Source of the DNA: Pseudomonadota bacterium
GTDB taxonomy: Bacteria; Pseudomonadota; Alphaproteobacteria; Rhizobiales; Tepidamorphaceae
Assembly: GCA_023458595.1 (NCBI GenBank)
Contig: JAEWYT010000006.1
Span: 1 to 64,000, forward strand
Reading direction: 5' to 3'
DNA: 64,000 bases
Within the stretch, counting starts at the first letter, position 1. Each line of letters opens with the position of its first letter. Below, piece by piece: positions 54,193 through 61,661 of the stretch. A program made the position numbers and the translations under genes. The notes under the pieces were generated by a model that did not search any database, was not told the DNA's origin, and worked only from the letters and a program-made list of their open reading frames with translations.

Positions 54193-54665
54193 GCCCCCAG
54201 CAGACAAGTCCGACCACCGGTTTCAATCCCGACACCGCCCGCACCTTCTGCGGCGACCTCGCCGAGACGGTCGACGCCCTGATCGCGATTCTGAACGAGG
54301 AGACCGGGCTGATCCGTGCCGCCCGACTGACGGCCGCCGCCGACATCGGTCCGCGCAAGTCGGTCGTCGCCGAGCGCTACATGAGGGCGCACGGCGTGCT
54401 CAAGACGGCGGGCGGCGAGCTCGGTCGCCTCGTCCCCGACGAGGTCGGCCATCTGCGAGAGCGTCACCAGGAGCTCGAGACGGCGATCTCCCTCAATCTC
54501 GCCGTGCTGGCGACGGCCCGGACGGTGTCGGAGACGCTGATCCGCGACGTCGCCGACCTCGTCTCCGCCCGCCAGGGCGGCCGCGCCGAGACCTATGGCG
54601 CCGACGCCCGGCAGAACGCCGGCAAACCGGCCTCGAGGCCGATCTCCTACAACGTCGCTCTCTAG
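54189..54665 (+). CDS. flgN: FlgN-type flagellar hook-filament junction chaperone
   Basis: 158 residues, almost entirely helical (FCGDLAETVDALIAILNEET; RTVSETLIRDVADLVSAR), with the FlgN arrangement. It would bind FlgK and FlgL before export. It overlaps the rod-binding gene by four bases. FlgN sequences are poorly conserved, so the call rests partly on position in the operon. Confidence 0.8.
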   Translation: MSPQQTSPTTGFNPDTARTFCGDLAETVDALIAILNEETGLIRAARLTAAADIGPRKSVVAERYMRAHGVLKTAGGELGRLVPDEVGHLRERHQELETAISLNLAVLATARTVSETLIRDVADLVSARQGGRAETYGADARQNAGKPASRPISYNVAL

Positions 54666-54815
54666 CCGGCCTCCCGCCCCCCGGGGGCCGAGGCGATTTG
54701 GTTGATCGATCGTTAAACGTTTATCCTTTCCGCGAAGGACGCATTCACCGCGCGCCGATAAAATTCCTGCCGTGACGGACCCGATCGGCCGGCGACTTGC
54801 CGGCTGGAGGCGAAA

Positions 54816-55259
54816 GTGGATCCGAGCGTCGCCGGCAGGGCACATACGATGCACTTCATGGATGGCTGGGCCAGACCGGCTCCCATCCCCTCGCCGACGA
54901 TCATCGCGCCGGTCCAGACCGTCCGCGCGCCGGACGATTCGAAGCGCCTGCGCGACAAGCACAAGGAGCGCTCCGGCGACGACACGGGCTCGGACCACCG
55001 ACAGGCCGCCGACAATCCGGACGCCCCGCTCCCGCCCCCGTATCTCGCCCTCCAGACGATCGACCCCGATACCGGCTGTGTCTACTGGCAGTCGCCGTCC
55101 CCGACCGACAGGCTGGCCGCGGCGCTGGAGCCCGGGTCGCGGGCACTCTCGTCTCGTTCGAGAGTACACGCACGTCTGACCGGTCTCCTGGGCAAGCGCG
55201 CTTACGAAAAGCGCCTCAGCGGCCGGCGCGAACTTCCGCGGATCGCCAGGACCGCGTAG
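54816..55259 (+). CDS. Hypothetical protein between flgN and the first flagellin
   Basis: 147 residues from a GTG at 54816, which is supported by TGGAGG five bases upstream. The chain is Pro/Arg/Asp-rich with no membrane helix and no family that I know. A short central segment, PPPYLALQTIDPDTGCVYW, looks ordered and has one Cys; the C-terminus is basic. Its position between flgN and the flagellins hints at a flagellar role, but this is only context. An ATG at 54849 is an alternative start. Confidence 0.55.
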   Translation: MDPSVAGRAHTMHFMDGWARPAPIPSPTIIAPVQTVRAPDDSKRLRDKHKERSGDDTGSDHRQAADNPDAPLPPPYLALQTIDPDTGCVYWQSPSPTDRLAAALEPGSRALSSRSRVHARLTGLLGKRAYEKRLSGRRELPRIARTA

Positions 55260-55293
55260 GCCCTCGGGCGTCGATCACATTGGATCGACCCGA

Positions 55294-55308
55294 TTAACCT
55301 CCCCTTAG
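55294..55308. promoter_or_regulatory. Near-CtrA box upstream of flagellin 1
   Basis: TTAA-CCTCCCC-TTAG matches TTAA-N7-TTAA at seven of eight positions, 91 bp before the flagellin start. No sigma-54 site is visible in the same gap. Confidence 0.35.
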
Positions 55309-55384
55309 TGCGGTTCCGGCTAAGACAGTCACGCAGCCAGAAAGGCTGTGCGTTTCGTACCAGATCCAGAAAAGGATAAGTACT

Positions 55385-56914
55385 ATGGCTGACATTACCC
55401 TGTCCGCGGGCGTGCGGCAGAATCTGCTCTCTCTGCAGAAGACCGCCAACCTGATGGCCACCACTCAGAACCGTCTTGCCACCGGCAAGAAGGTCAACAC
55501 GGCCCTGGACAACCCGACCAACTTCTTCACCTCCTCCTCGCTGCAGACCCGTGCTTCGGACCTCTCTTCGCTCCTCGACTCCATGTCGAACGGCGTCAAG
55601 ACGCTCGAGGCCGCGGACAACGGTCTGACCGCGATCACGAAGAACCTCGAGTCCATGCAGTCGACGCTGCGTCAGGCTCGTCAGGACAAGTCGTTCCAGA
55701 CGACCTCCTACTCGGTTGACCTGGGCGCTACCCCGGCCGGCACGGAGACCCTTTCGATCTCCGGTGGTTCTGTCGGAACGACCGCGGTCGACATCAACCT
55801 GACCGAGGCCACGGGCACGACGGCCGGCACGAATACCTTCACCTACGCCGGCGACGCGACCGCCTTCGGCGCCGCGGACACGTCGACGTTCGCTATCACC
55901 GTCGACGGTGCTGGTCCCACGACGGTCACGCTCGATCAGGCCACCGTGCAGAGCGTCGGCAACAATGACTCGACGATCGACTCGATCGACGAACTCACCG
56001 ACGCCCTGAATGCCGCCCTCGCGACCGCCGGTGTCACCGGCGTCACGGCGACCAACGACGGCACCGACGTGACGCTCACCTCGGCCACGCTCGGAACGTC
56101 GTCCAGCGTCGTGATTACCGCGGCCACGCCGAACGCCGATGGCGCCGGCAACGCCAACACGCTGTACGGTCTCGTCAACGACGCCGGCACCGACGGCACG
56201 GATACCATCACGGCCAAGTCGGTCGACACCCTGGTCGCCGAGATCAACTCGAACACCAGCCTGGCCGGCAAGGTCCGTGCGTCGAACGACAACGGCAAGC
56301 TGCGCATCGAGAACCAGTCGACCCAGGATCTCACCGTGACCGGCGCCAATGCCACCACGGGCGAGATCAATGGCGGCGCAGGTACCGACACCATCGGCGG
56401 CAACGACGTTCGTTCGGGTCTCGCGACGCAGTTCAACCTGCTCCGCGACCAGCTCGACAAGCTGGCCGACGACTCGTCCTTCAACGGTGTCAACCTGCTC
56501 CGCGGCGACAATCTGAAGATCAACTTCAACGAAACCGGCACTTCGACGCTCAACATTCAGTCGAAGGGTGGTGAGTCGATCAATTCCGCCAACCTCGGTC
56601 TGACGCAGCTCGAAGCGGCCGACCTGGACAGCGACGACAACATCGACTCGATCATCTCCACCGTGCAGAACGCGTTGAACACGATCCGCTCGCAGTCGTC
56701 GTCCTTCGGTTCGAACCTCTCCATGGTCGAGAACCGTCAGGACTTCACGCAGGCGATGAAGAACACGCTGGAGACCGGCGCCGACAACCTGGTGCTGGCC
56801 GACACCAACGAGGAAGGCGCCAACATGCTGGCCCTGCAGACCCGCCAGCAGCTCTCCTCGGTTGCCCTGTCGCTTGCCTCGCAGGCCGACCAGGCGGTGC
56901 TCCGTCTGTTCTGA
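55385..56914 (+). CDS. Flagellin (copy 1)
   Basis: 509 residues. The N-terminal D0/D1 helices (LSAGVRQNLLSLQKTANLMA, NRLATGKKVNTALDNPTNFF) and the C-terminal D1/D0 part (RQQLSSVALSLASQADQAVL) enclose a Thr/Ala/Gly-rich variable centre (residues about 110-340) with no Cys. The codon mix (many GGT, GTC and ACC) suggests high expression. GGATAAGT lies before the ATG. The C-terminal 60 codons are almost identical in DNA to copy 2, and a terminator follows 26 bp on. Confidence 0.95.
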   Translation: MADITLSAGVRQNLLSLQKTANLMATTQNRLATGKKVNTALDNPTNFFTSSSLQTRASDLSSLLDSMSNGVKTLEAADNGLTAITKNLESMQSTLRQARQDKSFQTTSYSVDLGATPAGTETLSISGGSVGTTAVDINLTEATGTTAGTNTFTYAGDATAFGAADTSTFAITVDGAGPTTVTLDQATVQSVGNNDSTIDSIDELTDALNAALATAGVTGVTATNDGTDVTLTSATLGTSSSVVITAATPNADGAGNANTLYGLVNDAGTDGTDTITAKSVDTLVAEINSNTSLAGKVRASNDNGKLRIENQSTQDLTVTGANATTGEINGGAGTDTIGGNDVRSGLATQFNLLRDQLDKLADDSSFNGVNLLRGDNLKINFNETGTSTLNIQSKGGESINSANLGLTQLEAADLDSDDNIDSIISTVQNALNTIRSQSSSFGSNLSMVENRQDFTQAMKNTLETGADNLVLADTNEEGANMLALQTRQQLSSVALSLASQADQAVLRLF

Positions 56915-57518
56915 TCCCTCCAGGGATCCAACACTTGCGGCGGCGGGGCTTCGGCCCCGCCGTTTTTCGTTTGGTCGGGCGATTCTCCCGCGCGGCGGCT
57001 GCCGGCGATTCTCCGCCTCCCGTCTCGCCGGATTAACGTTCGGCCGCGCTTCGTCGGCCGCCGCCGATCCTTCCCAATCCCCGAGAAACGTCGGATTTCC
57101 TTGAAAATGGCCGCACCGCGCGTCGGCGCGGACAAGTTACGGTTCGATTAAGAATAAGAAGTTGTTAACCAGACTTATTTACAAAGTTCGACACGGAGTT
57201 AACCCGCACAGCGTGTCCGGACGGGTCGTTGGTACGAACGAACCGTCACCGCCCGGGTGCACCGGAACTGCCGAGTAGCCCGCGTAACCTCGTATCGGCG
57301 TGTTGACAGGGCGTCGCCCAGACCAGACGCGCCGGATGAGGACGAGACCAAACGGAAGCTGGAGCTCGACGAAAAGTTGCCCCGCGGTCGCTTTCATTCG
57401 ACGACATTTACGGGATCGGCGAAGCGCCCGAAGGATCGCCCTCCGGTTCGGATCGAACCGGACGACGTTCCCGGACGGGCGGCTTCCCGCGCGGTTGATC
57501 CAGGGAAAGGATTGAACG
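56915..57518. other. 604-bp gap between the two flagellin genes
   Basis: After the terminator at 56941-56967 about 550 bp remain before the second flagellin. GTTAAC occurs at 57164-57169 and 57198-57203 in an A/T-rich patch (57140-57205). No sigma-54 consensus is visible. A short open frame (57257-57526) overlaps the flagellin start and lacks a ribosome site. The gap probably carries promoter and leader for flagellin 2. Confidence 0.45.
56941..56967 (+). terminator. Terminator of flagellin 1
   Basis: CGGCGGGGC (56941-56949) and GCCCCGCCG (56954-56962) form a perfect nine-base stem with loop TTCG, followed by TTTTT. Confidence 0.93.
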
Positions 57519-59075
57519 ATGTCTGATATTACCCTGTCCATGGGCGTACGGCAGAACCTGCTCTCGCTGCAGAAGACCGCCGATCTGATGGCCACCACTC
57601 AGAACCGGCTTGCCACCGGCAAGAAGGTGAACTCGGCCCTCGACAATCCGACCAACTTCTTTACGGCCCAGTCGCTGCAGACCCGCGCCAACGATCTCGC
57701 CTCGCTGCTCGACTCGATGTCGAACGGCGTGAAGACGCTGGAAGCGGCAGACAACGGCCTCACGGCGATCACCAAGAACCTCGAGTCGATGCAGTCGACG
57801 CTGCGCCAGGCACGTCAGGACAAGTCGTTCCAGACCACGTCCTACGTCGTCAACCTCGGCACGACGCCGGCCGGCACCGAGCAGGTGTCGTTCTCCGGCG
57901 GTGCCGTCGGCGCGACCCCGGTCGACATCAACATGACCGAGTCGCGGGGCGTCCTGACCGGTGCGGCCTATGCCGCCCTCGATTTCGACAACGCCGGCGT
58001 CTTCGGCGAGACGCTGACCTTCGACATCGCCGCCAACGGCGGCACCGCACAGACCGTCGTGATCGAGGCGACGGACGCGACGACCCTCAGCATCACCATC
58101 GACGGCGGCGTGCCCTCGACCTACACGGTCGCGGATGTAAACGCGGTGACCGGCACGGAATTGGCCGGCGCCCTGAACATCGCCTTCGAGGAAGCCACCG
58201 TGCCGGTACGGATCACCGCCTCGTTCGCGGGCGGCGCGATGGTCTTCACCGCCAACAACCACGAGGATCCGACAGTCGCCGCGGTCACCGTCGACAACGT
58301 CGCAGCTTCCGGCGCGCCGGTTCTGACGGCGAGCTTCGGCTTCGACGGCGGCGGCACGGCGACGCTGGCCAACACGCAGCAGAAGTCGGTCGACAAGATG
58401 GTCGACGAGATCAACACCCACATCAATCTGATCGGCAAGATCCGCGCGGCCAACGACAACGGCAAGCTGCGCATCGAGAACCTGTCGACGCAGGAGCTGA
58501 GCGTAACCGGCGGCACGACCACGGCGCTCGACGGCGGCGCAGGCACCTCGACGATCGGCGGCAACGAGGTCCGCACCGATCTCGCCTCGCAGTATAACCT
58601 GCTCCGCGACCAGCTCGACAAGCTGGCCGACGACTCGTCCTTCAACGGTGTCAACCTGCTCCGCGGCGACAACCTGAAGATCAACTTCAACGAGACGGGC
58701 ACGTCGACGCTCAGCATCCAGACCAAGGACGGCAAGGCCATCAACTCCTACAATCTCGGTCTGACGTCGCTCGACCCGGCGAATCTCGACAGCGACAACA
58801 ATATCGACGCGCTCATCCAGGACGTCGGCAGAGCGCTCGACTCGATCCGGTCGCAGGCCGGCGCCTTCGGCTCGAACCTTTCGATGGTCGAGAACCGGCA
58901 GGAATTCACCAAGGCGATGAAGAACACGCTGGAGACCGGCGCCGACAACCTGGTGCTGGCCGACACAAATGAGGAAGGCGCCAACATGCTGGCCCTGCAG
59001 ACCCGCCAGCAGCTCTCCTCGGTTGCCTTGTCTCTCGCCTCGCAGGCCGACCAGGCGGTGCTCCGTCTGTTCTGA
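57519..59075 (+). CDS. Flagellin (copy 2)
   Basis: 518 residues. The first 110 residues (MGVRQNLLSLQKTADLMATT, then NRLATGKKVNSALDNPTNFF) and the last 150 closely match copy 1, whereas the centre differs in sequence and composition (fewer Thr, more mixed residues). RDQLDKLADDSSFNGVNLLR and RQQLSSVALSLASQADQAVL are shared exactly. The ATG has GGGAAAGGA upstream. A duplicated flagellin gene with a divergent surface domain is the likely reading. Confidence 0.95.
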   Translation: MSDITLSMGVRQNLLSLQKTADLMATTQNRLATGKKVNSALDNPTNFFTAQSLQTRANDLASLLDSMSNGVKTLEAADNGLTAITKNLESMQSTLRQARQDKSFQTTSYVVNLGTTPAGTEQVSFSGGAVGATPVDINMTESRGVLTGAAYAALDFDNAGVFGETLTFDIAANGGTAQTVVIEATDATTLSITIDGGVPSTYTVADVNAVTGTELAGALNIAFEEATVPVRITASFAGGAMVFTANNHEDPTVAAVTVDNVAASGAPVLTASFGFDGGGTATLANTQQKSVDKMVDEINTHINLIGKIRAANDNGKLRIENLSTQELSVTGGTTTALDGGAGTSTIGGNEVRTDLASQYNLLRDQLDKLADDSSFNGVNLLRGDNLKINFNETGTSTLSIQTKDGKAINSYNLGLTSLDPANLDSDNNIDALIQDVGRALDSIRSQAGAFGSNLSMVENRQEFTKAMKNTLETGADNLVLADTNEEGANMLALQTRQQLSSVALSLASQADQAVLRLF

Positions 59076-59100
59076 TGCCGATCGGGATCGGCGATTTCGG

Positions 59101-59132
59101 CGGCGGGGCCCCGGTCCCGCCGTTATCTTTTG
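59101..59132 (+). terminator. Terminator of flagellin 2
   Basis: CGGCGGGGC (59101-59109) pairs with GTCCCGCCG (59114-59122; one G-T pair), then TTATCTTTTG. It is the counterpart of the flagellin 1 terminator and sits 25 bp after the stop. Confidence 0.85.
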
Positions 59133-59194
59133 TGTAAACTGGCCAAAGTGATTCTTCGCAGTCGAAACACGGACGAGAAAGTCGAGGTGACAAA

Positions 59195-59632
59195 ATGGCG
59201 CTCAAGGTCGAGTTGAAGCCGGGCGAACGCTTCATCCTCGGCACCGCCGTCATCACCAACGGCGGTCAGCGGGCCCGCCTTTTCATCGAAGGCGACATTC
59301 CGATCCTGCGGGAGAAGGACATCCTGACGCCCGAGACCGCCGACAGTCCGGCCAAGCGCATCTACCTTGCCGTTCAGATGATGTATCTCGCCGGCGAGAA
59401 CAAGGAGCGCCGCGACATCTATTTCCAACTCGTGAACGACATCATAAGGGCCGCGCCGAGCACGCTCCCGTTCATAGATCGGATCAATAATCAGATCTTA
59501 ACCGGGTTTCCGTACAAAGCTCTTCGCGAAGCCAGGGCCCTGATCGAGCACGAAGAGGAACTGCTGCAACATGCACGACAAAGCGGCGCAACTGTACGCC
59601 AACACAGCCAAGAAAACGAGCAGTCCCCGTGA
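59195..59632 (+). CDS. flbT: Flagellar biosynthesis repressor FlbT
   Basis: 145 residues. LKVELKPGERFILGTAVITN and IPILREKDILTPETADSPAK are the FlbT hallmarks. In Caulobacter FlbT binds the 5' leader of flagellin mRNA and lowers its stability until assembly is ready. GAGGTGACAAA is the ribosome site. Its 3' end overlaps flaF by 62 bases in a different frame. Confidence 0.93.
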   Translation: MALKVELKPGERFILGTAVITNGGQRARLFIEGDIPILREKDILTPETADSPAKRIYLAVQMMYLAGENKERRDIYFQLVNDIIRAAPSTLPFIDRINNQILTGFPYKALREARALIEHEEELLQHARQSGATVRQHSQENEQSP

Positions 59633-59939
59633 TCTCGAGGCGGACTTGCTGATAAAGGCGGCGGCCAAGCTCCAGCGCGTGTGCGACGACTGGCCGAACC
59701 GGGCGCGGGAACTCGATGAGGCGCTCCTCTTCAATCGCCGGCTCTGGACGATCTTCGCGACCTCCGCGACGAGCCCCGAGAATCCGCTTCCCCAGCAGAT
59801 CAAGCAGAACATCGCTAATCTTTCGCTGTTCATCTTCAACCAGACGATCAGCATCCAGACGGACCCCAAGCCCGAGAAGGTCCCCTCCCTGATCTCGATC
59901 AACAAGGAACTTGCCGCCGGCCTGAGGTCAGCGGCCTGA
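59571..59939 (+). CDS. flaF: Flagellin synthesis regulator FlaF
   Basis: 122 residues. DKAAQLYANTAKKTSSPRDL, LNRRLWTIF-like block (ALLFNRRLWTIFATSATS) and ISIQTDPKPEKVPSLISINK are FlaF features. FlaF promotes flagellin translation, opposing FlbT. The ATG lies inside flbT with AGAGGAAC before it, so flaF translation is tied to that of flbT. The C-terminus ends before a convergent flgL. Confidence 0.92.
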   Translation: MHDKAAQLYANTAKKTSSPRDLEADLLIKAAAKLQRVCDDWPNRARELDEALLFNRRLWTIFATSATSPENPLPQQIKQNIANLSLFIFNQTISIQTDPKPEKVPSLISINKELAAGLRSAA

Positions 59940-60018
59940 CGGATACCCTGCCGACAGGATCAGCCGAATGCGCCGAGCCCGACCGAACCGACGCTTCCCC
60001 TCTCCGAAGATCTATCGC

Positions 60019-60049
60019 AAGGCGGCCCTCGTGGCCGCCTTCGTCGTTT
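60019..60049 (+). terminator. Likely terminator of flbT-flaF
   Basis: AAGGCGGCC (60019-60027) and GGCCGCCTT (60033-60041) pair perfectly around loop CTCGT, followed by CGTCGTTTC. The T run is weak. It lies 79 bp after flaF in the gap shared with convergent flgL. Confidence 0.6.
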
Positions 60050-60144
60050 CGGGGGCGGCGACGATCCCGCGGCACCGCCGCGGCCGCAGCCGCCGCTGAG
60101 CCCTCTTCAGGGGCTCTGCGGTACGCTGCGCCTCGACGCGTCCG

Positions 60145-61656
60145 CTAGAGATAGTAGACAAGGCTGAGCTGCGAGAGGATCGAGGTCGTCTGGTAGCTCG
60201 CTTCCAGACGCGTCTGCAGCTGCAGGATCTTCACCGACACCTCGTTGGTATCGGCCGCCTCGACCTCCGAGAGAAGCTGCTCGGCCGTAGCGTTCGTCGC
60301 CGTGTGCCGTTCGTCGGCCTGTCCGGCGACGTACTGCGAAGAGGTGATCTGCGCATAGACGGAATCGACCGTCTGCCGGTAGTCGGGATAGGTCAGGTTG
60401 GTCGACACCCGCCCTGTCATCTCGAAATAGCGGTCCTGCTCGATGTCGGGGTTGTTGGCGTCGAAGGTTTCCGCAGCCAGGACCGCGAGGTTCTGGATCT
60501 GCCAGCGGAACGCCTCCTCGTTGGCGCGCGCGCCGTACCGGACGGTGATCGACTCGTCCACCCGGGCAACCGCCGTCGAGCGCGCGTCGACCGTGGTGTC
60601 GCCGTCACCCACGTACCAGAACACCGTGTCGGTGTCGGTCCCGTCGCGCAGCGCCGTCGCCGTGTCGAACGGCGGTCCGTCGACGCGCTGCGGCGGATGC
60701 GTGTCGTCGATATTGAAGAAATCCTCCGCCGCGGCGAAGCCGGACGCCGCCGACAGCGCGGTAGAGGCGCTGGTCTGCAGGCTGTCGACGAGGGCCGCCT
60801 GGAAGTTCGCGGCCGTCGCGTTCTCGTCGGCACCGATCTCGAAGGTATTCGGATCGCCGCCCTCGCCTGCCGCCACGGCCGTCAGCTCGACCACCGTTTC
60901 CGTGCCGTCCGGCAGGGCGAGCGTCAGCCGCACGGTCTCGCCGGGCTGCGGCAGCGTGGCCGAGAACGACAGGGTCGCGGTCGCCGGCGCGCCGGCCGGA
61001 CCGGTCGCGGTCGTCCCCGTCAGGTTCGAGGCGAGCTGCGTGATCTTGAAGCCGAACGGGCTTCCCGCGACGTCCTCGGAGATGTCCACGTCCGCGGCGG
61101 CGGGAACCGGCACCACCAGGCGCCCGAGCCCGTCGGCGCCGAGATCGGCCTGCCGGCGTTCGTCGAGATGCTGATTGAAGCCGGCCCGGGTGCCCTGGCC
61201 GTCCATGATCGCCGGCATCGACTCGACCGGGTCCCGGTCGGTCGTGCGGCCCGAGAACAGGTAGCGTCCGCCCACCTCCTGGCGCATCAGCGCCAGCGCC
61301 TCGTCGAGGGCGGCTTCGGCGCGTATCTGCGTCGACGTCCGGTCGCCCTCGGTCAGGATATACTGCGGCACCATCGTGTCGGTGCGGATCTGGCTGCCGA
61401 TCTCCTTGAAGCGGTCGATGGCCTGGACCATGACGTCCATGCGCAGCGAGACCGTCTGGATCGTCGCCTTGTAGGCATCGGTGGTCGAGATCCGTCCGCG
61501 CATCGAGAGCGACAGAGTACGGCCGGGACCCAGAGCCCCGTAGGTAGACGCCTTCTTGCCGGTGGCAAGCTGCCTTTGCAGGTCGAACAGCTGCTCGCGG
61601 GCCTGGATGATGCCCTGCGTCCAGCCGAGCGACTTGGAAAGCGGAGGGATACTCAT
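60145..61656 (-). CDS. flgL: Flagellar hook-filament junction protein FlgL, enlarged
   Basis: 503 residues against about 317 in E. coli. The ends match FlgL: LFDLQRQLATGKKASTYGAL at the start and the flagellin-like end TRLEASYQTTSILSQLSLVY. About 190 extra residues lie in the middle (roughly 165-360), rich in Ala, Thr, Asp and Gly and probably an exposed domain. It lies five bases after flgK on the same strand. Many alphaproteobacterial FlgL proteins are similarly long. Confidence 0.88.
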   Translation of the reverse strand: MSIPPLSKSLGWTQGIIQAREQLFDLQRQLATGKKASTYGALGPGRTLSLSMRGRISTTDAYKATIQTVSLRMDVMVQAIDRFKEIGSQIRTDTMVPQYILTEGDRTSTQIRAEAALDEALALMRQEVGGRYLFSGRTTDRDPVESMPAIMDGQGTRAGFNQHLDERRQADLGADGLGRLVVPVPAAADVDISEDVAGSPFGFKITQLASNLTGTTATGPAGAPATATLSFSATLPQPGETVRLTLALPDGTETVVELTAVAAGEGGDPNTFEIGADENATAANFQAALVDSLQTSASTALSAASGFAAAEDFFNIDDTHPPQRVDGPPFDTATALRDGTDTDTVFWYVGDGDTTVDARSTAVARVDESITVRYGARANEEAFRWQIQNLAVLAAETFDANNPDIEQDRYFEMTGRVSTNLTYPDYRQTVDSVYAQITSSQYVAGQADERHTATNATAEQLLSEVEAADTNEVSVKILQLQTRLEASYQTTSILSQLSLVYYL

Positions 61657-61661
61657 GTCGC

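Noticed and set aside
57257..57526. 89-codon open frame before flagellin 2
   Set aside because: No ribosome site, no recognisable protein, and it runs into the flagellin start.
59136..59155. TGGCC-containing segment before flbT as a sigma-54 promoter
   Set aside because: No GC dinucleotide at the required -12 position.
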